From the NCBI GenBank assembly GCA_002414145.1, contig DHYP01000017.1, positions 10,751-16,795 of the forward strand: DNA of 6,045 nucleotides, given 5' to 3'. A program made the translations under genes and the position numbers. Shown here one piece after another: positions 1 through 6,045 of this stretch (position 1 is its first letter; each line of letters starts with the position of its first letter). Under the pieces are notes generated by a model, which saw only the letters and a program-made list of their open reading frames with translations, did not search any database and had not been told where the DNA came from. Source of the DNA: Methylophilaceae bacterium UBA5127 (GTDB lineage Bacteria; Pseudomonadota; Gammaproteobacteria; Burkholderiales; Methylophilaceae).

Positions 1-570
1 CCTGATGTGAGACAGGCAGAGCAGGCGATGGTGGCTGCCAATGCCAATATCGGCGTGGCCAAGGCCGCGCTCTATCCTAGTATTTCATTGACAGGTAGCT
101 TGGGTGGTGAAAGTCTAGAGCTGGGAGACATTCTTAAATCGGCGGCACGTATTTGGTCACTCGGTGTAAGTTTGAACTTGCCTATTTTTAATTCGGGCAA
201 GCTTGATGCGCGTGTAGATCAGGCGAGTGCTAAACAAAAACAAGCCTTAGCAAACTATCAAGGCGCTATTCAAACTGCATTTCGTGAAGTGAATGATGCT
301 TTAGTGAATGTCCGTCAATACAAGGCTCAAGAGGCGATCGCGCAATCCAAGCAGGAGACGGCTAAGAAAATATTAGAGGTTGCACAAAACCGTTATAAAG
401 CAGGCTATTCCGCTTATATTGATGTGCTGGATGCGCAACGTAGTCACCATGAAGCCACACAAGCCTGTGTGCAAAGCCGACAACATGTGTTGGTGGCGAC
501 TGTAGACTTGTTTAAAGCCTTAGGTCGTGGTTGGAACGTACCGCAAGCGGATAAAGTAACAGGTAAATAA
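1..570 (+). CDS. RND efflux outer-membrane factor, NodT family (C-terminal part, 5' truncated)
   Basis: This is the outer-membrane channel subunit of a tripartite efflux pump (TolC/OprM-like, NodT lipoprotein family). It would trimerise into a periplasmic tunnel and accept substrate from an RND or MFS pump through a membrane-fusion protein. The frame is open from base 1 (PDVRQAEQAM...) and gives 189 residues, roughly the last 40% of a family member, so the signal peptide and lipobox lie upstream. Visible family hallmarks are PDVRQAEQAMVAANANIGVA near residues 1-20, YPSISLTGSLGG (25-36), LPIFNSGKLDARVDQA (about 59-74), TAFREVNDAL, then NRYKAGYSAYIDVLDAQRS and the closing LFKALGRGW. These belong to the second half of the internal duplication. 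The partner pump and adaptor are presumably upstream. Substrate cannot be told. Family assignment is secure; the GTG at base 7 is internal and not a start. Confidence 0.93.
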   Translation, partial: PDVRQAEQAMVAANANIGVAKAALYPSISLTGSLGGESLELGDILKSAARIWSLGVSLNLPIFNSGKLDARVDQASAKQKQALANYQGAIQTAFREVNDALVNVRQYKAQEAIAQSKQETAKKILEVAQNRYKAGYSAYIDVLDAQRSHHEATQACVQSRQHVLVATVDLFKALGRGWNVPQADKVTGK

Positions 571-606
571 ACACTGCATTTGCTTGCAAAATATTCGGAC
601 ACACTT

Positions 607-1887
607 ATGATGTGCGTCATGCATAAGACTTCGACCACCCATATTGCCTTTGCCAGCTTTATTGGCACAGCCATCGAGTTTTACGATTTTTATATTTACG
701 CGATGGCCTCTGCTCTCATTATAGGACAAGTATTTTTCCCTGCCAGTGATGCTGCCGCACAATCTCTCAATGCTTTTTTAACCTTTGGTATTGCATTTAT
801 TGCACGGCCTTTCGGCGCAATTTTGTTTGGTCACTTTGGCGATAAAGTGGGACGCAAAGTCACACTTGCCGCTTCATTGCTTGTGATGGGTGCTTCTACA
901 TTGCTGATTGGTTTGCTGCCTGGTTACGATACCATTGGTTATTTGGCACCAGTGCTGTTATGCGCGTTACGTTTTGGGCAAGGCGTCGGCTTAGGGGGAG
1001 AGTGGGGAGGCGCAGCGTTGTTAGCCACGGAACACGCACCAAAAGGTAAACGCGGCTGGTTTGGTATGTTTCCGCAACTAGGTCCTTCAGTAGGTTTTTT
1101 ATTAGCCACCTTAAGCTTTTTAGGCTTGTCGTTGCTACTCACAGAAACGGAGTTTAAAGCTTGGGGCTGGCGCTTACCATTTATTGCCAGCGCTTTGCTG
1201 GTAGGTGTAGGTTTATATGTGCGTTTTAAACTAGCAGAAACGCCCGCATTTGCACAAGCACTCGCGCGACGTTCTACACATGTAATCCCCGTACAGGCCT
1301 TATTCAAAGCGCATCTTAAGCCAATTTTGCTTGGCGCATTGGCCATGGTGGTGTGTTACAACTTGTTTTATACCGCCACCGTGTTTTGCTTAAGTTACGG
1401 CACAGGCAAGCTTGGCATTGCGCGTCCCGACTTTCTCATAATGTTGTGCGTTGCGGTGTTATGCATGACACTTGCTACACCCGTTTCTGCATGGTTGTCA
1501 GATCGCTTTGGTCGTCGCCCCGTGTTGTTGACGAGTAGCGCACTGGCAGTATTGGCTGGTTTTGCTTTAAGTCCGTTATTAACCAGTGATTCACTGGTGC
1601 TCATTACACTATTTTTAGCGCTCGCTTTATTGTTAATGGGTGCCACCTTTGCACCTATGGGTGCATTTTTACCAGAGCAGTTTCCAGTTGAGCTGCGCTA
1701 TACGGGCGCAGGTTTGGCTTATCAATTGGGTGGTATTTTAGGTGCCTCGTTCGCGCCCAGTGTTTCGCAGCTATTGGTGAATCAAGGAGGTTTGCCCTGG
1801 GCGGGTTATTATGTTTCTAGCATGGCGGGATTAAGTTTTATCGCCGTTTTGTTGATGCAAGAAACGAATAGAATTAAGGTTGAGTGA
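607..1887 (+). CDS. MFS transporter, metabolite:H+ symporter (MHS) type
   Basis: This is a 12-helix inner-membrane proton symporter of the major facilitator superfamily. Numbered from the ATG at 607 (426 aa, normal for the family), it shows the MHS opening [15 protein letters not shown] (17-31), the loop 2-3 motif [10 protein letters not shown] (75-84), the [15 protein letters not shown] block (122-136) and the equivalent second-half loop [10 protein letters not shown] (296-305). Near the end it has [23 protein letters not shown], also typical of MHS members. Known relatives carry proline/betaine, citrate, shikimate, dicarboxylates or oxoglutarate; the substrate here is not readable. Start choice is uncertain: TTG 580 has no Shine-Dalgarno, ATG 607 has a weak GGA seven bases upstream, and ATG 619 would give MHKTSTTH. 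Only 36 bases separate ATG 607 from the efflux gene stop and no terminator is evident, so read-through is possible. The 3' end overlaps the converging cysteine-cluster gene by 14 bases. Confidence 0.9.
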   Translation: MMCVMHKTSTTHIAFASFIGTAIEFYDFYIYAMASALIIGQVFFPASDAAAQSLNAFLTFGIAFIARPFGAILFGHFGDKVGRKVTLAASLLVMGASTLLIGLLPGYDTIGYLAPVLLCALRFGQGVGLGGEWGGAALLATEHAPKGKRGWFGMFPQLGPSVGFLLATLSFLGLSLLLTETEFKAWGWRLPFIASALLVGVGLYVRFKLAETPAFAQALARRSTHVIPVQALFKAHLKPILLGALAMVVCYNLFYTATVFCLSYGTGKLGIARPDFLIMLCVAVLCMTLATPVSAWLSDRFGRRPVLLTSSALAVLAGFALSPLLTSDSLVLITLFLALALLLMGATFAPMGAFLPEQFPVELRYTGAGLAYQLGGILGASFAPSVSQLLVNQGGLPWAGYYVSSMAGLSFIAVLLMQETNRIKVE

Positions 1888-2128
1888 GTATTTCTAAACG
1901 ACTCAACCAAGCAATCGCGTGCTCGCGCGTGCCGCCGCACATTTCTATACTTGGTTGCAGGCCTCCACAAAACGCTGGGCGCTCTGGGTTACCAAAAATC
2001 TTGCAACGGTTTTGCGCATCAAGCTGAATACAACGAACCCCAGCAGGCTTTCCATTAGGCATGCCTGGTATTGCGCTAGTAATAGAGGGCGCTATGCAAC
2101 AAGCACCGCATCTAGCGCGACAATTCAT
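1874..2128 (-). CDS. yeiW: YkgJ/YeiW-type cysteine-cluster protein
   Basis: A small 84-residue cytoplasmic protein of the YkgJ family (putative zinc- or iron-chelating domain), closely resembling my recollection of E. coli YeiW in length and pattern. It starts [11 protein letters not shown], giving C3, C7, C10 and C11, followed by C33, C42, C54 and C64, so eight cysteines in a CxxxCxxCC plus four layout. Other conserved pieces are [19 protein letters not shown] (12-30), [13 protein letters not shown] (33-45) and [18 protein letters not shown] (49-66). Metal binding is inferred from the family, and no enzymatic role is established. Its ATG follows directly after the TAG of the MoaB-like gene with no base between, and no strong Shine-Dalgarno precedes it (only a GGA well upstream), which suggests translational coupling. 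Its stop lies inside the end of the converging MFS gene. Confidence 0.88.
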   Translation of the reverse strand: MNCRARCGACCIAPSITSAIPGMPNGKPAGVRCIQLDAQNRCKIFGNPERPAFCGGLQPSIEMCGGTREHAIAWLSRLEILTQP

Positions 2129-2878
2129 CTATCGATCAGTCCAAGGGTAGCCCAAAGCCGTTACACCCGCTTTGATTTCTGCTATGGCTTGATCAACCAG
2201 CGTTTTTGCCCCTTTTACACCCACCTCTGTGGTCCGGCGGTTATCCAGCTTCGGTAAGCTAAACAACTTAAGCTCAGGGTACTTCTTAACGATATAATTC
2301 ATTAAATCAATCATGCTACTTTCGCCGCCCTCCATGACCAAGATGCTATCTTCCAAATAATCTTGGGTGTGAAATAAATGCACATAGTAAGTATCTAGCA
2401 CCCACTCCACCATGGGGTGAGCCATTTCAGGGAAACCTGGTACAAAATAATGATTGCGAATACTAAAACCAGCCACGCGGTTAATGGGGTTGGGGATTAA
2501 GTCGCACCCTTTGGGAAAGTCTGCCATTAATACTCTTTTGGGATAAGCGCCTTCGCCATAGCGCGCTTCAATTTCAGCTACCGCACCTGCGTGGCGCTCA
2601 ATGGGAACGCCAGCCGCATCAGCCGCGCATTGGCGCGTGTAATCATCAGGTGTGGCGCCAATACCACCAAAGCTAAACACCGTGTCTCCTCGCGCCATGC
2701 TGGTTTTAATCGAGCTGGTAATTTGCTCGGGAATATCCCCCAGATAATTTGCCCAATTGAGTTGCAATCCACGCGCAGAAAGTAACTCGATCACTTTGCT
2801 TAAGTGCGCATCTTGGCGTTTGCCAGAGAGGATTTCATCACCAATGATATAGATGCCGAAAGTGGGTTGTTTTGACAT
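2129..2878 (-). CDS. MoaB/CinA-N-like molybdopterin-binding domain protein
   Basis: A 249-residue protein with a MoCF_biosynth fold (the domain shared by MoaB, MogA, MoeA and the N-terminal half of CinA). Seen in sequence: FGIYIIGDEILSGKRQDAH (7-25), the GDEIL.G opening of CinA-like proteins; FSFGGIGATPDDYTRQ (68-83), equivalent to the TGGLGPTxDD molybdopterin or nucleotide-binding loop; and YFVPGFPEMAHPM (144-156), matching the PGxPxEM segment. The C-terminal nicotinamide-nucleotide amidase domain of full-length CinA is absent, so this is a stand-alone type often labelled competence/damage-inducible protein A or molybdopterin-binding protein. The true substrate is unknown. ATG 2878 is chosen because AAAGAG lies nine bases upstream; a TTG at 2899 would add seven residues and has no better signal. 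It is 50 bases downstream of the acyltransferase on the same strand and abuts the YeiW-type gene, probably one transcript with the latter. Confidence 0.88.
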   Translation of the reverse strand: MSKQPTFGIYIIGDEILSGKRQDAHLSKVIELLSARGLQLNWANYLGDIPEQITSSIKTSMARGDTVFSFGGIGATPDDYTRQCAADAAGVPIERHAGAVAEIEARYGEGAYPKRVLMADFPKGCDLIPNPINRVAGFSIRNHYFVPGFPEMAHPMVEWVLDTYYVHLFHTQDYLEDSILVMEGGESSMIDLMNYIVKKYPELKLFSLPKLDNRRTTEVGVKGAKTLVDQAIAEIKAGVTALGYPWTDR

Positions 2879-2887
2879 GATTGAATG

Positions 2888-2893
2888 CTCTTT
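2888..2893 (-). promoter_or_regulatory. Ribosome binding site deciding the MoaB-like start
   Basis: On the minus strand AAAGAG sits nine bases before the ATG at 2878. It lies inside the extension that would be translated from the upstream TTG (2899), so it favours ATG 2878. Confidence 0.6.
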
Positions 2894-2928
2894 GATCAAT
2901 TGCTTTTTAGTTTCCGATAGCCTTGCTA

Positions 2929-3981
2929 TTAATTCAACTTAATTTTATTTTTCATATCTAGAAAAGGCTTTTCTACCAATTTCCAGCTGAGAAACCCTAA
3001 TGCAGACACAATGATGATGGTGTATAGCGTCAATAGCCATGGGTTAATAGAAGGGTCGTGTTTAATAAACATAGCCTGTACAGGCCATGCATAAAGATAT
3101 ACGCCGTAAGAGATGTCATTTTTTGTGCCGATACTTTGTAAGCGTTCGTTTTTAAAATGAAAAGCAAAGTAGAACAATAGGTAACTGCCAAATAAAATCA
3201 AAGCTAGTTCAGCATACGGGCGCATCGTCATAAAAACTAAAATCGTTAAAAAACAGCTAATTGCAATTTTGGGGTTCCAAACGAGACTTTGTCTAAACTG
3301 GTAAAAACACATGCCTACCAAAAATGCTAGACCCAATTTGGTAAGTGCCTGCAAGCTAATAGGAAAAGGCATGCTAATAGAGTAGTTGACGTCAAAGTAC
3401 CGTAAATAAACGTTGGTACATAAAAATAAAATAATCAGCAGTATTACGTTGCGTTTGTTTAACCCTATTAATGCGATGAGTGGGATGGAGAGATAGCATA
3501 AGAACTCATAGCGGATAGTCCACATACTACCATTTAGCGTTTGAATCTCTGGTGTGAACATAAAGCCCTCTACATGTGGCTGAGACAGTATAAAAACCTT
3601 AAATAAGGTTCTGAGCCACTGAAGAAAGTTAATGTCTGCAAGTAAATGTGCTTGCCCTGCCAAAGGGGTAATCACAAATACTGACAATATCCAGATCACC
3701 ACAAAGGCTGGATAGATACGGAGGATTCTTTTTAAAAAGTAACTAAATAGCGTTTTAGACTGATCAAAACTTTGGCAAATCAAATACCCGCTGATCAAAA
3801 AGAAGCCATTGACTGCAAACACTCCAAAAGTGACGCTGCCTGTTAAACGATTTAACAGCTCTCTGGAAGCATTGCCATCTATCAACTCAGGTGAGTGACT
3901 TAAAATAACAAGGTAGGCGAGCAGTAGCCTTAAAAAACCAAAGTTATTTGATTTGTGTGATATTTTTTCTAATTGATTCAA
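2929..3981 (-). CDS. Acyltransferase 3 family integral membrane protein (OafA/ExoZ-like)
   Basis: A 350-residue multi-pass inner-membrane acyltransferase of the family that moves acetyl or other acyl groups onto surface polysaccharides, LPS O-antigen, exopolysaccharide or Nod factors. Signature regions: FGFLRLLLAYLVILSHS (14-30) with the first-helix Arg and His29; FGVFAVNGFFLISGYLI (52-68); YFLKRILRIYPAF (81-93) with the basic R-x-Y-P motif; LNGSMWTIRYEF (149-160) with Trp154 and Glu159; DISYGVYLYAWPVQ (289-302); and the terminal KLVEKPF (334-340). About ten hydrophobic helices are apparent. Length is that of a bare AT3 domain with no SGNH extension. The start is TTG at 3981, supported by AAAAGGG eight bases upstream and by the absence of an ATG before residue 141. 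The gene is visibly more A+T-rich than the transporter and cyanase genes, which may point to lateral acquisition. No glycosyltransferase or other polysaccharide gene lies beside it, so the acceptor is unknown. Confidence 0.9.
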   Translation of the reverse strand: MNQLEKISHKSNNFGFLRLLLAYLVILSHSPELIDGNASRELLNRLTGSVTFGVFAVNGFFLISGYLICQSFDQSKTLFSYFLKRILRIYPAFVVIWILSVFVITPLAGQAHLLADINFLQWLRTLFKVFILSQPHVEGFMFTPEIQTLNGSMWTIRYEFLCYLSIPLIALIGLNKRNVILLIILFLCTNVYLRYFDVNYSISMPFPISLQALTKLGLAFLVGMCFYQFRQSLVWNPKIAISCFLTILVFMTMRPYAELALILFGSYLLFYFAFHFKNERLQSIGTKNDISYGVYLYAWPVQAMFIKHDPSINPWLLTLYTIIIVSALGFLSWKLVEKPFLDMKNKIKLN

Positions 3982-3989
3982 CGAGTATA

Positions 3990-3996
3990 CCCTTTT
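3990..3996 (-). promoter_or_regulatory. Ribosome binding site for the TTG-started acyltransferase gene
   Basis: The minus strand carries AAAAGGG with an eight-base spacer to the TTG at 3981. It justifies the non-ATG start, since the conserved first helix begins only about 14 residues later and no ATG lies close by in frame. Confidence 0.65.
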
Positions 3997-4021
3997 TTTG
4001 ATTTTTAATTTTCTTACCAGA

Positions 4022-4040
4022 CTTCTAATCTAAACAGAAG
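4022..4040. repeat. Short inverted repeat in the divergent intergenic region
   Basis: CTTCT (4022-4026) and AGAAG (4036-4040) are perfect inverted copies separated by nine bases, about 40 bases upstream of the acyltransferase start. It could be an operator half-site pair, but five-base arms in AT-rich DNA may be chance. Confidence 0.2.
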
Positions 4041-4071
4041 ACGCTTATTTTAATCATAGCTTAAATGTGTA

Positions 4072-4100
4072 TTGTGGTGTTTGTCTGGCTGGTCTATGTT
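4072..4100 (+). promoter_or_regulatory. Candidate sigma-70 promoter for the diguanylate cyclase gene
   Basis: TTGTGG (4072-4077), a 17-base spacer and TATGTT (4095-4100) form the best housekeeping-type pair I could find in the divergent region. They match three of six and four of six consensus positions. It would give a leader of roughly 80 bases before the 12-codon open reading frame. No comparable pair was found for the oppositely oriented acyltransferase gene. Confidence 0.25.
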
Positions 4101-4174
4101 GTCATCAATAAAAACATCCATATATTACCAACTGAAGAAAAAAGTTTAAGAATTGCGCTTAATTGCCGTAAATC

Positions 4175-4180
4175 AAGGAG
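4175..4180 (+). promoter_or_regulatory. Strong Shine-Dalgarno before a 12-codon reading frame
   Basis: AAGGAG lies seven bases before ATG 4188. This is the best ribosome binding site in the window, yet the frame it opens stops after 12 codons. The large cyclase frame downstream lacks an equally good site of its own. Confidence 0.6.
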
Positions 4181-4187
4181 TGGGCTA

Positions 4188-4226
4188 ATGGAATGGTTCA
4201 TTGAAAGCCATACTGGTACAGAGTAA
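4188..4226 (+). CDS. Putative 12-residue leader peptide upstream of the diguanylate cyclase
   Basis: The frame ATG...TAA encodes MEWFIESHTGTE. It is preceded by AAGGAG at an ideal seven-base spacing, and its TAA ends two bases before the first possible start (TTG 4229) of the cyclase, in a different frame. This arrangement suits translation-coupled reinitiation, in which ribosomes loaded at the strong site continue into the cyclase. Alternatively the peptide may be the original N-terminus of the cyclase, separated by a small indel, or the reading frame may be incidental. It resembles no known leader peptide that I recognise and contains no run of one amino acid that would suggest attenuation. 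Nothing but the site, spacing and position supports it. Confidence 0.4.
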   Translation: MEWFIESHTGTE

Positions 4227-4228
4227 GA

Positions 4229-5428
4229 TTGTTATTAATAGTTTTTTTAGCTCATATGCCTTATCAAGATAAACAACTAGATATAGATGAACAACACGCA
4301 GTAGAAAGCGCGCAATTAAGTCGTCTCAACTTGCTTATTGTCAGGACTGTCTTTGCCAATGTGTTGTTAGCGATTTTATTGGCCTATATACAAAGATCCG
4401 TGCTTAACCCTAAAGTAGTATTCGCTTGGGTGATGACAATGTTGCTACTCAGCTTAATACGTATATTAATCTCCCAGTACTTCATTAAGCACCCTGTATA
4501 TATAAATGCTGACGTACGCAAAAGGCTTAATGTGTATCGACTTGGGGTGCTAATTACAAGTGCGATGTGGGGTGCAAATACACTTTTTGTGTTTGGTACT
4601 CATCAACTTGAGCAGCAGTTGTTTTTGGTCTATATGCTCTCAGGTTTATCGGCAGGTTCCGCAGTGTCTTATACCATTGATCGAGTATGTGCACTAGCTT
4701 ATGTGTATTTAGCAGTAATTCCGATGCTTATCGGGTTTCTGATAACGGGTGGAGAAATTCCATACGCTATGAGCATTGCTGGGCTTATTTATGTCGTATT
4801 TATTACCTTTAACACGATTAGGTCTAACCAAAGCTTGATTGAAAGCATTGTTCTGCGCCACCAAGCAGATATTCGCGAAGAAGAAATCAGGCAAATGGCG
4901 TTTTACGATGCTTTAACTAGCTTGCCCAATCGCAGATTGTTACTAGACAGACTGGAGCATGCGCTGCTGGTCAGTAACCGTACAGAAAAAGGGGGTGCTA
5001 TATTTTTCATCGATATTAATAACTTTAAAGAGTTAAATGATACATATGGACATCATGCAGGTGATTTATTGCTCAAACTCGCAGCAGAAAGGCTGACTGA
5101 CTGTGTAAGAGAGAGTGACACAGTAGCGCGTCTTGGTGGTGATGAGTTTGTCATCATGATAGAAAACTTAAGTTACGCCTATGTTCAGGCCAAGGAAGAA
5201 GTGGACTTAATAGTAAATGAAATACTTGAAAGCTTAAATGACCCCTTCAATTTGGAAGGGGTGGAATATCATTGCGCAGTAAGCATTGGTATCGCACTAT
5301 TTGGTCAACATGGCCATACCCCCAAAGAGCTACTAATAAATGCAGATACCGCAATGTATCAAGCTAAAAAGCTAGGCTGTAATATTGTGTGCATGTTTGA
5401 TGAGGAAATGAAATTGGCTGTTAGCTAG
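4229..5428 (+). CDS. Membrane-anchored diguanylate cyclase (GGDEF domain)
   Basis: Condenses two GTP into the second messenger c-di-GMP, controlling motility and biofilm functions. Numbered from TTG 4229 (399 aa), an N-terminal membrane region has about six hydrophobic helices near 33-54, 63-86, 104-123, 131-150, 153-173 and 179-196. A short linker (200-222) leads to a GGDEF domain (about 223-392) with YDALTSLPNRRLLLDRL, a metal-binding FIDINNFKELND (260-271, Asp262), YGHHAGD (273-279), an intact GGDEF signature at 303-307 and an inhibitory-site RxxD (Arg294-Asp297) exactly five residues before it. The enzyme is therefore predicted active and product-inhibited. No EAL domain is present. I do not recognise the membrane sensor as a named MASE type. 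The start is unsettled: TTG 4229 has only a weak GAG upstream but sits two bases after the leader stop, and ATG 4256 (residue 10) has no Shine-Dalgarno. cynS follows 66 bases downstream on the same strand. Confidence 0.92.
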   Translation: MLLIVFLAHMPYQDKQLDIDEQHAVESAQLSRLNLLIVRTVFANVLLAILLAYIQRSVLNPKVVFAWVMTMLLLSLIRILISQYFIKHPVYINADVRKRLNVYRLGVLITSAMWGANTLFVFGTHQLEQQLFLVYMLSGLSAGSAVSYTIDRVCALAYVYLAVIPMLIGFLITGGEIPYAMSIAGLIYVVFITFNTIRSNQSLIESIVLRHQADIREEEIRQMAFYDALTSLPNRRLLLDRLEHALLVSNRTEKGGAIFFIDINNFKELNDTYGHHAGDLLLKLAAERLTDCVRESDTVARLGGDEFVIMIENLSYAYVQAKEEVDLIVNEILESLNDPFNLEGVEYHCAVSIGIALFGQHGHTPKELLINADTAMYQAKKLGCNIVCMFDEEMKLAVS

Positions 5429-5479
5429 AGAAAAGGCTTGTTTTTTGCTTGTTAATGGACACAAAAAGACCATTTAAAC

Positions 5480-5485
5480 GAGGAG
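5480..5485 (+). promoter_or_regulatory. Ribosome binding site of cynS
   Basis: GAGGAG with a nine-base spacer to ATG 5495. It fixes the cyanase start, which also agrees with the family N-terminus. Confidence 0.7.
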
Positions 5486-5494
5486 AAAGTAAGC

Positions 5495-5938
5495 ATGAAC
5501 CGCAACGATGTCACCGAAATGATTGTTACCGCAAAAATCAACAAAGGCCTGAAGTGGTGCGACATTGCAACCGAAATTGGCCTCTCAAAAGAGTGGGTAA
5601 CTGCCGCCTTGCTGGGCCAAATGACACTCACAAAAGCACAAGCTGATACCGTTGGAAAACTTCTAGACCTCTCACCAGAAGCGATCAGTTTGTTGCAAGT
5701 CGTGCCCTATAAAGGGTCACTCCCTACCACCGTGCCGACTGATCCACTGCTGTACCGCTTTTACGAACTGATTAATGTGTACGGCACTACTATCAAAAGC
5801 CTCATCCACGAAGAATTTGGCGATGGCATTATGAGCGCGATTGATTTCAGTATGGACATCAGCCGCGTACCCGACCCCAAAGGCGACCGCGTGAAGATTG
5901 TGCTGAATGGCAAGTTTTTGCCATATAAAACCTACTAA
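5495..5938 (+). CDS. cynS: Cyanate hydratase (cyanase)
   Basis: Cytoplasmic enzyme catalysing bicarbonate-dependent breakdown of cyanate to ammonia and carbon dioxide via carbamate, used for cyanate detoxification and as a nitrogen source. The 147-residue product is complete (E. coli CynS has 156). An N-terminal helical, DNA-binding-like domain (about 1-70, containing LKWCDIATEIGLSKEWVTAA at 19-38) precedes the catalytic domain. The known active-site trio appears as Arg88 and Glu91 in LYRFYELINVYG (86-97) and Ser114 in GDGIMSAIDFSMDI (109-122). All three are offset by eight from E. coli Arg96, Glu99 and Ser122. The protein ends in the typical VLNGKFLPYK. No cynR regulator, cynT carbonic anhydrase or cyanate/nitrate ABC transporter is adjacent. 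Only 66 bases separate it from the cyclase and I found no convincing promoter there, so shared transcription or a non-consensus promoter is possible. Base composition is richer in G+C than the cyclase. Confidence 0.97.
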   Translation: MNRNDVTEMIVTAKINKGLKWCDIATEIGLSKEWVTAALLGQMTLTKAQADTVGKLLDLSPEAISLLQVVPYKGSLPTTVPTDPLLYRFYELINVYGTTIKSLIHEEFGDGIMSAIDFSMDISRVPDPKGDRVKIVLNGKFLPYKTY

Positions 5939-5965
5939 TTGCGAATATTTTTATCCCAACTCTCG

Positions 5966-6045
5966 TCATTCCCGCGAAAGCGGGAACCCAGTCCCGTCAC
6001 GCGATCGAGTTGAAAAAGCTGGGATCCCCGCCTTCGCGGGGATGA
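5966..6045. repeat. Inverted pair of palindromic repeats (REPIN/MITE-like), truncated at window edge
   Basis: Two arms face each other: 5966-5991 (beginning TCATTCCCGCG, ending CCCAG) and 6019-6045 (beginning CTGGGATCCCC, ending GGGATGA). The right arm reverse-complemented matches the left with three mismatches and a one-base gap. Each arm is itself a hairpin: TTCCCGC/GCGGGAA around a GAAA loop (5969-5986), and ATCCCCGC/GCGGGGAT around CTTC (6024-6043). CAACTC (5957-5962) and GAGTTG (6007-6012) add an outer complementary pair. This type of ATTCCCGC...GCGGGAAT repeat is familiar as a dispersed intergenic element in proteobacteria (compare neisserial dRS3 and REP-type sequences). It lies 27 bases after the cynS stop and could end or stabilise the transcript, but no U-tract follows the first hairpin. 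The element may continue past base 6045. Confidence 0.8.

Noticed and set aside
577..590. TTTGC/GCAAA palindrome between the efflux gene and the MFS gene as a terminator
   Set aside because: The loop is only two bases and no U-tract follows.
939..1346. 135-codon open frame on the minus strand inside the MFS gene
   Set aside because: It is antisense to well-conserved MFS motifs, has no recognisable domain, and is explained as a shadow of the real gene.
1919..2257. 112-codon plus-strand open frame across the YeiW-type and MoaB-like genes
   Set aside because: It crosses two confidently assigned opposite-strand genes and its product has no recognisable features.
2917..2929. Hairpin ATAGC-CTT-GCTAT just after the acyltransferase stop
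   Set aside because: A five-base stem with no G+C-rich core and no U-tract on the minus strand, so it does not qualify as an intrinsic terminator.
4146..4172. Possible sigma-28 (FliA) promoter upstream of the cyclase: TTAAGAAT, 11 bases, GCCGTAAA
   Set aside because: The -35 part matches only five of eight positions and the -10 part six of eight, and the predicted start would fall on the AAGGAG site itself. The same stretch also contains the simple inverted repeat TTAAG/CTTAA.
5449..5478. Promoter TTGTTA, 18 bases, TTTAAA before cynS
   Set aside because: Both hexamers match only four of six positions, and the implied start would remove the GAGGAG ribosome site from the message.

Overview
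The window reads like an ordinary chromosomal stretch of a moderate-GC Gram-negative proteobacterium. A betaproteobacterium, possibly of the methylotroph type, is my guess from protein flavour alone. Support for a Gram-negative host comes from an outer-membrane efflux factor, an inner-membrane acyltransferase of the surface-polysaccharide type, a YeiW-type cysteine-cluster protein and a dispersed palindromic repeat of the TCATTCCCGCG...GCGGGAA kind. No phage, transposase, CRISPR array, rRNA or tRNA is visible.

Layout. Bases 1-570 (+) hold the C-terminal part of a NodT-family efflux outer-membrane factor whose start lies outside the window. After a short gap comes a complete MFS transporter of the metabolite:H+ symporter type (607-1887, +). 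It converges, with a 14-base tail-to-tail overlap, on a minus-strand cluster. Read in transcription order the cluster is: AT-rich acyltransferase-3 membrane protein (3981-2929), MoaB/CinA-like molybdopterin-binding domain protein (2878-2129) and YeiW-type cysteine-cluster protein (2128-1874). The last two abut with no base between stop and start. A 247-base divergent intergenic region (3982-4228) separates this cluster from a plus-strand diguanylate cyclase with a multi-pass membrane N-terminus (4229-5428) and a complete cyanase gene, cynS (5495-5938). The window ends in an inverted pair of hairpin-forming repeats (5966-6045), cut by the window edge.

The genes do not form one pathway. They represent export (NodT), uptake (MFS), surface modification (acyltransferase), an uncharacterised coupled pair (MoaB-like and YeiW), c-di-GMP signalling and cyanate detoxification or nitrogen supply. 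The points most worth a second look are a 12-codon open reading frame with a near-perfect ribosome binding site just before the cyclase, the REPIN-like terminal repeat with a compensatory base-pair change between its arms, and the zero-gap MoaB-like/YeiW pair. I do not see convincing evidence of a new multi-gene system.
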